Below are positions 34,846-43,833 of a DNA stretch of 64,000 bases, one piece after another; position 1 is the first letter of the stretch; every line of letters starts with the position of its first letter. Source of the DNA: Prevotella sp. Its GTDB lineage: Bacteria; Bacteroidota; Bacteroidia; Bacteroidales; Bacteroidaceae. The position numbers and the translations under genes were made by a program. Location of the stretch: contig JAFTGB010000011.1 of NCBI GenBank assembly GCA_017458125.1, positions 1 to 64,000 of the forward strand. The letters are read 5' to 3'. The notes under the pieces were generated by a model. It was not told the origin of the DNA. It saw nothing but the letters and a program-made list of their open reading frames with translations, and made no database searches.

Positions 34846-35289
34846 ATGAAAGCGACAGAACAAACATTGCAACAATTGGAACGAGCCCTGCGAAAAGTGG
34901 CCGAAAAGTTTCCCGCAAGCGAAGAGGCGAGCCTGCTCACCGACATCCACCTGCAAGTGAATCAGGAGACGGGCGAGCTGACCGTCTTTGATGACGACGA
35001 CAAGGAAATCACACGCTGCGTCGTCGAGCAGTGGATTGGCAACACCGACAGCAGTTTCTATAGCGATGCGGCTGCTGTGCTGCGCTCCCTGTTCAACAAG
35101 CATGCGAAGATGTTTGAGCAGATGTCCATCCTCAAACCCTACTCCTTTGTGCTGGAAAACGACGACCACGAGCATTTGGCCGAGTTGTACCTTGTAGACG
35201 ACGACACCGTCATCATCAGCAAGGAGTTAATGACTGGGCTGGACAAGGATTTGAACGACTTCCTTGCAAAACTGCTGAGCGAAGACTGA
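34846..35289 (+). CDS. small acidic cytoplasmic protein of unknown function
   Basis: A 147-residue protein I do not recognise. It is strongly acidic, with no signal peptide or membrane span. It has two predicted alpha-beta halves: TEQTLQQLERALRKVAEKF is a helix, followed by strands (LHLQ-like, GELTVFDDDDKEI), then LYLVDDDTVIISKELM and a C-terminal helix ending LAKLLSED. It is transcribed from its own promoter, divergently from the rnf operon. The Met at 34771 in the same frame lies upstream of the promoter, so it is not the start. Confidence 0.8.
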   Translation: MKATEQTLQQLERALRKVAEKFPASEEASLLTDIHLQVNQETGELTVFDDDDKEITRCVVEQWIGNTDSSFYSDAAAVLRSLFNKHAKMFEQMSILKPYSFVLENDDHEHLAELYLVDDDTVIISKELMTGLDKDLNDFLAKLLSED

Positions 35290-35294
35290 GCAGC

Positions 35295-35573
35295 CTACGG
35301 TTCAAAGGTCACATCCTCACCCCTCATCATACGCTCCATCTCCTCGTCCACGTTGGCCGGTGCCTTGCCGTGCTCAGGCTCCTGAGGCAGCACGGTCATG
35401 GGCTCATCGTCCCAGATGGCAGTATCCTCCTCCTCAACGACAGGTTCAACATGAACGGTGTCTTCCGGCATCCGCATCTGAAGCATCTGCCTGCTGTGGT
35501 CATGCTTCACGCGCATCCTGCCGCAAGCACATAGCGTCATGACGACAGCAAAAACAAAAATCGCCTTTCTCAT
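35295..35573 (-). CDS. small acidic lipoprotein
   Basis: A 92-residue protein starting MRKAIFVFAVVMTLCACG, a lipoprotein signal with Cys17. The mature part is short and disordered-looking, with Pro/Glu-rich stretches (DTVHVEPVVEEEDTAIW). It lies 13 bp downstream of the GH73-LysM gene on the same strand, so it may associate with the cell wall or envelope. No family is recognised. Confidence 0.75.
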   Translation of the reverse strand: MRKAIFVFAVVMTLCACGRMRVKHDHSRQMLQMRMPEDTVHVEPVVEEEDTAIWDDEPMTVLPQEPEHGKAPANVDEEMERMMRGEDVTFEP

Positions 35574-35586
35574 TATCTTCAACAGT

Positions 35587-36492
35587 TTATCTGACACGTA
35601 GCCTGTCACCCACACGAAGCTGATAGTCAGGAGTTAAGCCGTTCATCTTATACAGTTTCTTCAACCTGATGCCATACTTCTGAGCAATGCTATACATAGA
35701 CTCTCCAGCCTGTACCAGGTGGGGCCGGTTCTTATACTCCTTGGGGGCTTTGGAACGTTTCTTCTCCAGCCACACCACTTCGCCCTCTTCCAGTTGGTCG
35801 TTTTTGTCTCGCTCATTGTAGCGCGCCAATTTCCGGTACGAGATGCCAACCTCCTGGGCTATCAGCCTGAACGTGTCTCCACGTCGTGCCAGCAGGTAGT
35901 AGTTCTTGTTGAAATGGTAGATGTGGCGCAGGTCTCCATGTTCTATCTGCTGCGTCTGGAACTTGTCGTAGCCCTTGGCCGTATCGTACTCGTAGAGCCG
36001 GTAAAGCTGTATGATTTCTATGAGTTTCGACGCATAGGTGGGACTGGTGGCATAACCACAGGCTTTCAGTCCGCGAGCCCATCCCTTGTAGTCAGTCAAC
36101 TTGAGTTCAAAGAGTCGGCTGTAACGCTTGCTGGATGTCAAAAAGACTGAGTGGTCTTCGTAACTCTGATAGACGTTGTCGTAAGCACGGAAGCACTCGT
36201 TGCGCGCATCATCGTCATGGTATGTAGTCCGCCCTCTCCATCCGTTGCACTTGATGCCGAAGTGGTTGTTGCCATTGATGGCCAGCTCGCTTCTTCCCGC
36301 TGCCGACTCAAGCACCCCCTGAGCCAGAGTGATACTGGCCGGAATGCGGTGCTTAACCATTTGTTCGATGGCCAGCTCCTTATAACGGTCGAAATAGTCC
36401 TGATAGCGCTGCGTCCACACCATGCTCTGCGCCACCGCCGACAGTGCAGTCAAAAAAACAACAGAAAGGAATAAAAAGCGTCGTTTCATCAA
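35587..36492 (-). CDS. peptidoglycan hydrolase: GH73 glucosaminidase with LysM repeats
   Basis: A 301-residue exported enzyme with the signal peptide RRFLFLSVVFLTALSAVAQ. The GH73 domain (about 30-165) has the catalytic Glu region LAQGVLESAAGRSELA, NNHFGIKC and YATSPTYASKL. Two LysM domains follow, YLLARRGDTFRLIAQEVG and HLVQAGESMYSIAQKYG, which bind peptidoglycan. The end is RVGDRLRVR. It probably cleaves glycan strands during growth or division. Its promoter overlaps that of the divergent cdd gene. Confidence 0.93.
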   Translation of the reverse strand: MMKRRFLFLSVVFLTALSAVAQSMVWTQRYQDYFDRYKELAIEQMVKHRIPASITLAQGVLESAAGRSELAINGNNHFGIKCNGWRGRTTYHDDDARNECFRAYDNVYQSYEDHSVFLTSSKRYSRLFELKLTDYKGWARGLKACGYATSPTYASKLIEIIQLYRLYEYDTAKGYDKFQTQQIEHGDLRHIYHFNKNYYLLARRGDTFRLIAQEVGISYRKLARYNERDKNDQLEEGEVVWLEKKRSKAPKEYKNRPHLVQAGESMYSIAQKYGIRLKKLYKMNGLTPDYQLRVGDRLRVR

Positions 36493-36508
36493 TAAACTTT
36501 GTTTTAAT

Positions 36509-36544
36509 TTTGCAAAAGTAAGGAAAAAGAATTATATTTGCAAC
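36509..36544. promoter_or_regulatory. interlocked divergent promoters of cdd and the GH73 gene
   Basis: On the plus strand TTTG 36509-36512, N20, TATATTTG 36533-36540. On the minus strand GTTG 36544-36541, N20, TACTTTTG 36520-36513. Each -7 box lies next to or inside the other promoter's -33 region, so the two cannot be occupied together. Confidence 0.8.
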
Positions 36545-36559
36545 AAAAATCATCACATT

Positions 36560-37033
36560 ATGAAATATTTGGATGTAAAGCCCACCATCACGGTGGCACA
36601 GATGGAAGAGCTTTCGGAGTCGGAGCAGGGACTTATCAGACAAGCCATTGAGGCCACAGGACGCGCATACGCACCTTACTCCCACTTCCATGTCGGCGCG
36701 GCACTGATGCTGGAAAACGGCGTAACAGTCATCGGCTGCAACCAGGAGAATGCGGCCTTTCCGGCAGGCATCTGTGCCGAGCGGTCAGCCATCTTTGCTG
36801 CCGGCGCACAATATCCCGACCAGCCCGTGGTGATGCTGGCCATTGCCGCCCGCACTCCGCAGGGCGAGCTGCAAGCGGAGCCTGTCAGTCCGTGCGGTAC
36901 TTGCCGTCAGGTGCTCATCGAGACCGAGACACGTTTCCATAGGCCTGTCCGCATCTTGCTTTACGGCCAGAAACACATCTACATCGTCAACAGCATCAAA
37001 GAACTGATGCCCCTGTCGTTTTCAGAGTTCTGA
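36560..37033 (+). CDS. cdd: cytidine deaminase
   Basis: A 157-residue zinc deaminase that converts cytidine to uridine in pyrimidine salvage. The zinc and proton-shuttle motif is CAE (Cys72-Ala-Glu74 in AGICAERSAIFAAG), with the second pair in PCGTC (112-115). Substrate-binding residues are in AYAPYSHFHVGAAL and the GCNQENAAFP loop. The length is that of the homotetrameric short form. The start at MKYLDVK follows the consensus promoter directly. Confidence 0.96.
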   Translation: MKYLDVKPTITVAQMEELSESEQGLIRQAIEATGRAYAPYSHFHVGAALMLENGVTVIGCNQENAAFPAGICAERSAIFAAGAQYPDQPVVMLAIAARTPQGELQAEPVSPCGTCRQVLIETETRFHRPVRILLYGQKHIYIVNSIKELMPLSFSEF

Positions 37034-37054
37034 AAATGGCCATATATTCTCGCA

Positions 37055-37690
37055 TTACTCCCTGTCGCTTTGCACGGGTACATAGAATATTACACCACCT
37101 GATTTCTCTCGACTGAAAAGTGGGTGTTCGCCCTCGCACAGACTGTCGAGATAGCGTCTGGCCGACTTGTATTTCAGATGACTGTAGACACAGAATGCCT
37201 TGATGGTGACAAAGCCATGCCTGCCCATGCTTTGCTGCAAAGCCTCCTGCATGGCCTGTTCGTCCTGCATCTGGGCATTACCCACATACGTGTCAACCTT
37301 GTGACAGCCACGATCGTATTGTTTCACTTTCCGTTTGAAAAATGCGGAGGGAGTATACTCTATGCCTGTCATATCCACATTGCCGTTGCCAACCATCGCC
37401 GGGTCAGTAAACTCGCCTGTCATCTTCAGCTTAGGAGCAAACGTGCCTAAGGGGGTCTCGATACGGTATCCGTCAGCGATATACCTGCTCGTCACCACGG
37501 CAAATATCTCCATCATGCGGCGCACGTCACCCGGCTGGTATCTACCCTGCCCGCGAAACTCCTCGTCCAACCAGTCAAGCGTCAGTTTGCGCCCGGGTTC
37601 TAAATGGGCATACAACAGCGGTTTCCCGTCCGCTCCCTTTGTCGGACGGGGCTGCAGGACGAAGGGTATTCCGTTTTTCTTTCTTGGCAT
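37055..37690 (-). CDS. HU-family DNA-binding protein with C-terminal extension
   Basis: A 211-residue protein of the Bacteroidetes HU-like (HU-HIG) type. Residues 1-130 contain the HU-like fold (QPGDVRRMMEIFAVVTSRYIADGYRIETPLGTFAPKLKM), with a basic FFKRKVKQYDR. The C-terminal part (KAFCVYSHLKYKSARRYLDSL) looks like a small helical DNA-binding unit, as in other long HU-HIG proteins. Targets are unknown. Confidence 0.78.
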   Translation of the reverse strand: MPRKKNGIPFVLQPRPTKGADGKPLLYAHLEPGRKLTLDWLDEEFRGQGRYQPGDVRRMMEIFAVVTSRYIADGYRIETPLGTFAPKLKMTGEFTDPAMVGNGNVDMTGIEYTPSAFFKRKVKQYDRGCHKVDTYVGNAQMQDEQAMQEALQQSMGRHGFVTIKAFCVYSHLKYKSARRYLDSLCEGEHPLFSREKSGGVIFYVPVQSDRE

Positions 37691-37745
37691 AGCTTTATCT
37701 GATTTGATGGGTTAATGGTTCACTTTTCTTCACTTTAAAGTTCAG

Positions 37746-40688
37746 TTATTTACATTGCTTTGTTAATGTTTGATACATCTTAAACAGCTGCTCTACTATC
37801 GGGGACTCCAACTGGCTGTCAAGGATGCTGGTGTCGAAGCCGTATGCCTCCATCACTGCACGGTCATTCTGCTGGTGGGCACGACGCAGTTCTATGGGCA
37901 TGGTCAAATCGTCATACAGGTCAGCCAGCGAGGACTCCGGATAGAGATTGCGGGCATCCAATATAGCCTGAGCTGTCTGCTCGATCTTCACTTTCTGTGC
38001 ATCCGTTGGCGAAGGCCATGGGAAGTTGTTATAGACCACATCCTTTGAATAGCGGTAATCGCTCTTTAATCTGCCACATACCGCCCGCATCCATGCCATG
38101 TGGACATTGCTTTCCAATATACCGAAGTGGTAAAGGGTGGCATTGGGGATAATTTGAACAGAATCATTAACAACTATATTAGGTGAAACAAACCCCATCG
38201 GAACATATTTTCTGTTCTCTGAAGAAACACGAGGTACTATCATATATTCACTATCCGGCTGTCTCACTTCCTGGAACAGCATGGAGGTGTCTGCCGACAT
38301 CTGCGTTGCTTTCTTTGGACTGTTAAGCCTAAAACTATGCACTTTTTCTATTCGATTACGGATAAACGGTGAATTACGCAAGTCAGACGGACTGGCTTTT
38401 GTCAGCCATAAGCAATACCTCTCCTTGTTATTGATATATTCCGCAGAGCCATAAACTCTTTTGATGTACTTATCAATACCTGGTTCTTTGTCAAGTGCCT
38501 CAAGTCGTTCCTCTGGAGTCAGGAATAAGAAACCGCCATCAACTGGTTTATTTCCATATAACATAGGGGGAACGTCGCATATTGCCTTATTTCTGCTTCC
38601 CACATAAACATCGGGTGCATCAATCAGATAAGCATTGATATTCTTAGCTTGCTTTTGCTTGTCATTGTCATAAATGACCTTGGATACATCTTTTTTACCG
38701 AAGCCAATAATGACACAATGCACATGAGCCTTTTGAGAGGCTTCGCTGTCCCAACGGAATGTACGGTAGGCAAAGTCAATATGAATACCAAACATTTCCT
38801 TCAGTGGCTTCCAGATGGATGCTACTTGCTCACCTTGCGTGATGCTATTGGTAGATACAAGAGCTGCACGGATATGAGGATTGTAGCTTATCAGTTGCGA
38901 TGCCTTGTAGTACCAACCTGCGACGTAATCTATCTTGCCTGCCGTCTTTGTCGATTTGCCATTCACACCTAAGAATATTCTTAGGAGGTCATCTTTCTGC
39001 TCCTTATTTTGCAATGAATAACCCACAAACGGAGGATTACCAATGATGTAATCGTAGTGAATTTCATATCGTTTGGCATTGGAAACCAGTCCGCGTTGAT
39101 AATTGTCCACTACCAAATTAGCCTCTTCGTAGTCTAATGCCGACTCACCTGCCATGGGATGATATTCCTCCTCGTAGATATAATGAGCATTTTTTATGTG
39201 GAACATAGGAACATCTGACGGTACTTCTATTACATCCCACTCCATTCTCAGTGCGTTGCCCTCACGGATATTGGTGTAGCTTTTCAACGGCAGGAAATCA
39301 ATGTCCTGATGAATAATGCGTTCAGTTTCTGCTAACATCTGGGCCTCGGAAATCCAGAGGGCTGTCGTTGCAACAGTTACTGCAAAGTCGTTAATCTCTA
39401 TACCATAGAACTGATGGATACTAACCTTGATAGGGTTCTTGAAAGCACCCATCATGGTCTGGCCATGATAGCGTTCACGAATAACTTCGTTTTCCAATCG
39501 ACGCAAAGAAAGGTAAGTTTCTGTAAGAAAGTTTCCTGAACCACAGGCTGGGTCGAGGAATGTCAACGAGGCCAAACGGTTTTGGTATTCGTCAAGTTTC
39601 CTCTGTCGCTGTTTCTCAACTTTCACTTGCAATATGTCATCCAGTTCTTTGCGCAAATCATTCAAGAAAAGAGGGTCTATCACCTTATGGATATTCTCTA
39701 TCGAGGTATAATGCATTCCCCCACTGCGGCGTGTCACGGGATTCAGCGTACTCTCAAAGACGGCACCGAAGATAGTAGGCGAAATCTCGCTCCAGTCAAA
39801 ATCAAGACTTGCATTTTCCAATAACACCTGTTTCAGTTCTTCGGTGAATTGGGGTATCTCTATGTCTTCGGTAAACAAGCCTCCGTTAGTATAAGGAAAA
39901 GCCTTTAAATCATCTTTTAAGTATTTGCTCCGCTTGTCGAGTGGCGTATTCATCACTTCAAACAAATCACGCAATGCCCGCCGAATATCCTCTGCCTGAT
40001 TCTTCGCAAGGTAGTCGTGAAACTGGTCGTGACGGAAAATGCCCGCATCCTCTGCATATAAACAAAACACAATGCGGACACAGAGAATATTCAACCAACG
40101 CAAGACCTCAGGAGAATCATCGCCATACTGATTCAGTAATGCCTCATAAATGCGTCCGACAATTTCCCCCGCTTGCATGGAAACCTGCATTTCTTTCTTA
40201 AGGTGTTCACTCCGACTGTCAACAAGAAATAGCAGTCTGTAATATTCCCTACCCAAGTCTGCAAGCCGAATCTCCTCTGGTTCACCATGTGGCTGCTCCA
40301 TATCATAAATGAGAAACGTTGAGAAATTGCAGGTCACTATCCAACGAGGACGTTCAGAATATGGAAGCTCAGCAGAATAACGCTTGGCTTGCTGAAAGGG
40401 ATTGAGCACCGAACCGTCACTTTGGATGATGCCCTTGCGAAGGTCCTTGTCAATAGACTTCTGTTCTATCAGCACCTTGGTTGCAGCTATATGACCGTCG
40501 ATGAAGTTGGTCTTATCCACCTTCACCTGCTCCTCAAAACGGATAAAGTCAGCAGCATTGTCAACACCGAAGACATCAGCCAGCAGTTCCATCCAAAACG
40601 GCTGGCTGTCGCCTTTCTCATATCCGCGCCCCTGCCATCGGGAGGCAAATGCCGCAGCCCGCTGGGCTATCTGTTTTTCTGTGTTCAT
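37746..40688 (-). CDS. single-chain restriction-modification enzyme, MmeI-like (type IIL)
   Basis: A 980-residue protein with endonuclease, methyltransferase and target-recognition parts on one chain. Asp64 and Glu75-Gln-Lys77 in IDGHIAATKVLIEQK form a PD-(D/E)xK nuclease site near the N-terminus. A helical linker is followed by SAM motif I FLDPACGSGNF (377-387) and motif IV NPPF (551-554), an N6-adenine methylase. The rest, about 600-900, is the recognition domain. MmeI relatives need no separate R or S gene. The coding sequence is AT-richer than its neighbours, suggesting transfer. The target sequence cannot be read from the gene. Confidence 0.88.
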   Translation of the reverse strand: MNTEKQIAQRAAAFASRWQGRGYEKGDSQPFWMELLADVFGVDNAADFIRFEEQVKVDKTNFIDGHIAATKVLIEQKSIDKDLRKGIIQSDGSVLNPFQQAKRYSAELPYSERPRWIVTCNFSTFLIYDMEQPHGEPEEIRLADLGREYYRLLFLVDSRSEHLKKEMQVSMQAGEIVGRIYEALLNQYGDDSPEVLRWLNILCVRIVFCLYAEDAGIFRHDQFHDYLAKNQAEDIRRALRDLFEVMNTPLDKRSKYLKDDLKAFPYTNGGLFTEDIEIPQFTEELKQVLLENASLDFDWSEISPTIFGAVFESTLNPVTRRSGGMHYTSIENIHKVIDPLFLNDLRKELDDILQVKVEKQRQRKLDEYQNRLASLTFLDPACGSGNFLTETYLSLRRLENEVIRERYHGQTMMGAFKNPIKVSIHQFYGIEINDFAVTVATTALWISEAQMLAETERIIHQDIDFLPLKSYTNIREGNALRMEWDVIEVPSDVPMFHIKNAHYIYEEEYHPMAGESALDYEEANLVVDNYQRGLVSNAKRYEIHYDYIIGNPPFVGYSLQNKEQKDDLLRIFLGVNGKSTKTAGKIDYVAGWYYKASQLISYNPHIRAALVSTNSITQGEQVASIWKPLKEMFGIHIDFAYRTFRWDSEASQKAHVHCVIIGFGKKDVSKVIYDNDKQKQAKNINAYLIDAPDVYVGSRNKAICDVPPMLYGNKPVDGGFLFLTPEERLEALDKEPGIDKYIKRVYGSAEYINNKERYCLWLTKASPSDLRNSPFIRNRIEKVHSFRLNSPKKATQMSADTSMLFQEVRQPDSEYMIVPRVSSENRKYVPMGFVSPNIVVNDSVQIIPNATLYHFGILESNVHMAWMRAVCGRLKSDYRYSKDVVYNNFPWPSPTDAQKVKIEQTAQAILDARNLYPESSLADLYDDLTMPIELRRAHQQNDRAVMEAYGFDTSILDSQLESPIVEQLFKMYQTLTKQCK

Positions 40689-40865
40689 CGCCGTATGATT
40701 TATTACAACTTACAAAAGTACGAAGAAAAAAAGAAATAATGCGGTTAATCCAAAGAAAAAAAAATAGTTTGATGAAGAAAGCGGCATTGTTGGAGGTGCA
40801 AGGAAGCTTGGTTTGAGGGGCGAAGTAACAGCCCAGGCAGGTCAAAGCAGCCCACTTGCATGGAT

Positions 40866-40932
40866 GTCAGCGTTCGGAAAAAGAGTATTTCCCGCGCGGG
40901 ATAAAAGCTTTTCCCTAAAGGAGAAAAACCGT
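40866..40932. repeat. 22-bp-period array upstream of the MmeI-like gene
   Basis: Three degenerate units start at about 40866 (GTCAGCGTTCGGAAAAAG), 40888 (TTTCCCGCGCGGGATAAAAG) and 40910 (TTTCCCTAAAGGAGAAAAAC). The second and third share TTTCCC exactly 22 bp apart, and the first resembles CATCAGCGTTGCGATGG of the 57533 array. It lies about 180 bp upstream of the start of the MmeI-like gene. Confidence 0.5.
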
Positions 40933-41107
40933 GCCCCGCCTGGCAAAACCCTCTTCAGTACAACTTGATGGTTAAATATCCTTTTTATGACGTGCGTTCC
41001 AGTAGTTACCGTCGTTCGCTCACGCGCACATTCCTAAATTTATCATCTTATTAAGGGCAAAGTTACGAAAAAATTGCAAAATTCGAGTGAATTTCATGAT
41101 TTTTTTG

Positions 41108-41115
41108 TATTTTTG
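41108..41115 (+). promoter_or_regulatory. -7 box of maeB
   Basis: TATTTTTG at 41108-41115, 39 bp before the maeB ATG. The -33 element is not a clear TTTG. Confidence 0.5.
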
Positions 41116-41153
41116 CGACGGAAAAGAACATTATTTAATAATACACAAATTCT

Positions 41154-43460
41154 ATGGTAAAGATCTCTAAAGAGGCTGCCCTTGAGTACCATGAGGCCGG
41201 CCGTCCTGGTAAAATTGAAGTAAAACCCACCAAAGCGTATCGTACACAGACTGACCTCTCGCTGGCCTACTCGCCCGGCGTGGCCTTTCCATGTCTGGAA
41301 ATCCAACAGAACCCCGACGATGCGTATAAATATACGGATAAGGGTAATCTGGTGGCCGTCATCTCCAACGGTACTGCCGTCTTAGGACTCGGCGACATCG
41401 GCGCCATGAGCGGCAAGCCCGTGATGGAAGGTAAGGGACTGCTCTTCAAGATTTACGGCGGCATTGACGTCTTTGACATCGAGGTGGACGAGAAAGACCC
41501 CGAGAAGTTCTGTGAGGCCGTGGAGCGTATAGCCCCCACCTTCGGCGGCATCAACCTCGAAGACATCAAGGCCCCTGAGTGCTTCTATATCGAGGAACGC
41601 CTGAAGAAGAGCCTCGACATTCCCGTCATGCACGACGACCAGCACGGCACGGCCATCATCTCCGCTGCCGGTCTGAAGAATGCCTTGGAGGTTATCGGCA
41701 AGGACATCAGCAAGGTCAAGGTGGTGGTCAACGGTGCCGGTGCCGCAGCCATCTCATGCACCAAGCTGTATATGGCACTGGGCGTTCTGAAGGAGAATAT
41801 CGTGATGCTTGACTCTAAGGGCGTCATCAGCACCATCCGCCAGGACCTCAACGAGCAGAAGCGCTTCTTCGCCACCGAGCGTACAGACATACACACCCTG
41901 GAGGAAGCCGTCAACGGTGCCGACGTCTTCGTCGGCCTTTCCAAGGGCAACGTGCTCTCGAAGGACATGGTGAGGACTATGGCCAAGGACCCTGTCATCT
42001 TTGCGCTCGCCAACCCCATACCCGAGATTTCCTATGAAGATGCGATGGATGCACGCCCCGACGTGCTCATGTCAACAGGCCGCACCGACTATCCCAACCA
42101 GATCAATAACGTCATCGGCTTCCCCTACATCTTCCGCGGAGCCCTTGACGTGCACGCCACGGCCATCAACGAGGAGATGAAGATGGCTGCCGTTCACGCC
42201 ATCGCCGACCTCGCCAAACAACCCGTCCCCGACGTGGTGAATGACGTCTACAAGGTGAACAACCTGACCTTCGGCCGTGACTACTTCATCCCCAAACCCG
42301 TCGACCCGCGCCTCATCACCGAGGTCAGTGCCGCCGTAGCCCGCGCAGCCATGGAAAGCGGCGTGGCACGTAAGCACATCGAGGACTGGGACGAGTACAA
42401 GCGGTCGCTCAGCGTGCTCTTAGGACAGGAGACCAAGCTCACTCAGAAGCTCTATGCCACGGCTGCCGCCCATCCGCAGCGCGTGGTCTTCGCCGAAGCC
42501 ATCCACCCCACCATGCTCAAGGCTGCCGTACAGGCCAAGGCCGAAGGCATCTGCGTACCCATACTGTTAGGCAACGACGAAGTCATCCAGAAGTTGGCCG
42601 ACCAGTTGGACCTCAACATCGAAGGCATTGAGATTGTCAACCTGCGTCACCCCTCCGAGCGTGAGCGTCGTGAGCGTTACGCCCGCATCCTGACCGAGAA
42701 GCGCCAGCGCGAGGGCTACACCTTCCAAGAGGCCAACGACAAGATGTTCGAGCGCAACTACTTCGGCATGATGATGGTGGAGACGGGCGAGGCCGATGCC
42801 TTCATCACGGGTCTCTACACGAAATATTCGAACACCATCAAGGTGGTCAACGAAGTCATAGGCATCCGTCCGCAGTACAAGCACTTCGGTGCCATGCACA
42901 TCATCAACTCCGCCCGCGGCACACTCTACATCGCCGACACACTGGTCAACGAGAACCCCGACACCGACACCCTCATCGACATTGCCAAGCTGGCATCGAA
43001 GTCGGTCAAGTTCTTCAACGAGAAACCTGTCATCAGCATGATTAGCCACTCCAATTTCGGCAGCAACCAGAACGACGGTGCCAAGAAGGTGAAGCGTGCC
43101 GTGGAGTACATGCAGGAACACTACCCCGACCTGCCCATCGACGGCGAGATGCAGATAGGCTTTGCCTTGGACCGCGAGCTGCGCGACGAGCAGTACCCCT
43201 TCACCAAGCTCAACGGCAAAGACGTCAACACGCTGGTATTCCCCAACCTGACGTCAGCACGCTCCAGCTACAAGATGCTGCAGATGCTCGATGCCGACGT
43301 CGAAATTATCGGCCCCATCCAGATGGGACTCAACAAGCCCATTCACTTCATCGACTTCGGAGCCTCCGTGCGCGACGTTGTGAACATCGTAGCCGTGGCT
43401 ACCATTGACGCCTACGTCGACAAGGTGAAGAAGAACATCAACGAGGCTTTGGCTGAGTAA
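41154..43460 (+). CDS. maeB: NADP-type malic enzyme fused to phosphotransacetylase-like domain
   Basis: A 768-residue bifunctional-architecture protein. The malic enzyme part (about 1-420) decarboxylates malate to pyruvate: [46 protein letters not shown], the nucleotide-binding [12 protein letters not shown], and LANPIPEI. The C-terminal part (about 430-768) is PTA-like ([54 protein letters not shown]). In characterised MaeB proteins that part binds acetyl-CoA for regulation rather than catalysing transfer. It is monocistronic, with a strong terminator after it. Confidence 0.96.
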   Translation: MVKISKEAALEYHEAGRPGKIEVKPTKAYRTQTDLSLAYSPGVAFPCLEIQQNPDDAYKYTDKGNLVAVISNGTAVLGLGDIGAMSGKPVMEGKGLLFKIYGGIDVFDIEVDEKDPEKFCEAVERIAPTFGGINLEDIKAPECFYIEERLKKSLDIPVMHDDQHGTAIISAAGLKNALEVIGKDISKVKVVVNGAGAAAISCTKLYMALGVLKENIVMLDSKGVISTIRQDLNEQKRFFATERTDIHTLEEAVNGADVFVGLSKGNVLSKDMVRTMAKDPVIFALANPIPEISYEDAMDARPDVLMSTGRTDYPNQINNVIGFPYIFRGALDVHATAINEEMKMAAVHAIADLAKQPVPDVVNDVYKVNNLTFGRDYFIPKPVDPRLITEVSAAVARAAMESGVARKHIEDWDEYKRSLSVLLGQETKLTQKLYATAAAHPQRVVFAEAIHPTMLKAAVQAKAEGICVPILLGNDEVIQKLADQLDLNIEGIEIVNLRHPSERERRERYARILTEKRQREGYTFQEANDKMFERNYFGMMMVETGEADAFITGLYTKYSNTIKVVNEVIGIRPQYKHFGAMHIINSARGTLYIADTLVNENPDTDTLIDIAKLASKSVKFFNEKPVISMISHSNFGSNQNDGAKKVKRAVEYMQEHYPDLPIDGEMQIGFALDRELRDEQYPFTKLNGKDVNTLVFPNLTSARSSYKMLQMLDADVEIIGPIQMGLNKPIHFIDFGASVRDVVNIVAVATIDAYVDKVKKNINEALAE

Positions 43461-43491
43461 TCATCCACTGTCCTGAGCACTACGACGCAAT

Positions 43492-43532
43492 AAAACAGTC
43501 CGGCAGTTTTTTCCCACCTGCCGGACTGTTTT
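43492..43532 (+). terminator. intrinsic terminator of maeB
   Basis: AAAACAGTCCGGCAG (43492-43506) pairs perfectly with CTGCCGGACTGTTTT (43518-43532), a 15-bp stem whose 3' end includes a T-run. Confidence 0.88.
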
Positions 43533-43595
43533 GTACCTTACCATCTTGACCTAAGTCAAAAAGGCGGCATAAGAAGGAAAAATATCATGGAAACG

Positions 43596-43627
43596 TTTGT
43601 TGTGTTCGCACACAATTCGTATCTTTG
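43596..43627 (+). promoter_or_regulatory. consensus promoter of the small-ORF transcript
   Basis: TTTG at 43596-43599, exactly 20 bp, then TATCTTTG at 43620-43627. It is one of the best promoters in the window, yet no ordinary gene follows. Confidence 0.85.
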
Positions 43628-43685
43628 CATCGTCAAAAGGACAAAAAGATTAGTTTTCAAGGTTAACATTTAAAGGTTTTAGGTT

Positions 43686-43751
43686 ATGATTATTTTGAAT
43701 TATGTAGTAGTATCGCTTGCCAGCAAAGCCATCTCTTTCATTAAGAAATAA
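43686..43751 (+). CDS. putative 21-residue hydrophobic peptide
   Basis: The frame encodes MIILNYVVVSLASKAISFIKK (written here with its start Met and ending FIKK before TAA). It is hydrophobic, with Ser/Ala spacing and a dilysine end, resembling small membrane peptides such as type I toxins. Support comes from the perfect promoter 59 bp upstream and the terminator hairpin 42 bp downstream, which isolate it as its own transcript. The alternative is a non-coding RNA with a fortuitous frame. No homologue is known to me. Confidence 0.45.
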   Translation: MIILNYVVVSLASKAISFIKK

Positions 43752-43792
43752 GATAAAGCTGGCAGATTCACTCCGAGGGAATGAACAAAAGC

Positions 43793-43824
43793 GAAGCCCT
43801 GCGCCAAATGTGGTGCAGGGCTTC
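43793..43824. terminator. bidirectional terminator hairpin between small ORF and glnN
   Basis: GAAGCCCTGCGCC (43793-43805) pairs with GGTGCAGGGCTTC (43812-43824), 13 bp with one wobble. Short T-rich stretches follow on both strands. It ends 9 bp from the glnN stop codon. Confidence 0.75.
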
Positions 43825-43833
43825 ATTCGTTAT

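Larger units (their letters stand above)
40689..41153. other. 465-bp non-coding region between restriction-modification gene and maeB
   Basis: No gene is visible. It contains a -7-like box for the restriction-modification gene (TACTTTTG at 40720-40713), the 22-bp-period array at 40866-40932 with the palindrome TCCCGCGCGGGA (40890-40901), and the maeB -7 box TATTTTTG at 41108-41115. Confidence 0.65.
43461..43833. other. 373-bp region between maeB and glnN: two terminators and a small-ORF transcript
   Basis: It contains the maeB terminator (43492-43532), a consensus plus-strand promoter (43596-43627), a 21-codon ORF (43686-43751) and a bidirectional terminator hairpin (43793-43824). The region between promoter and hairpin would make an RNA of about 200 nt. 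Confidence 0.75.
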
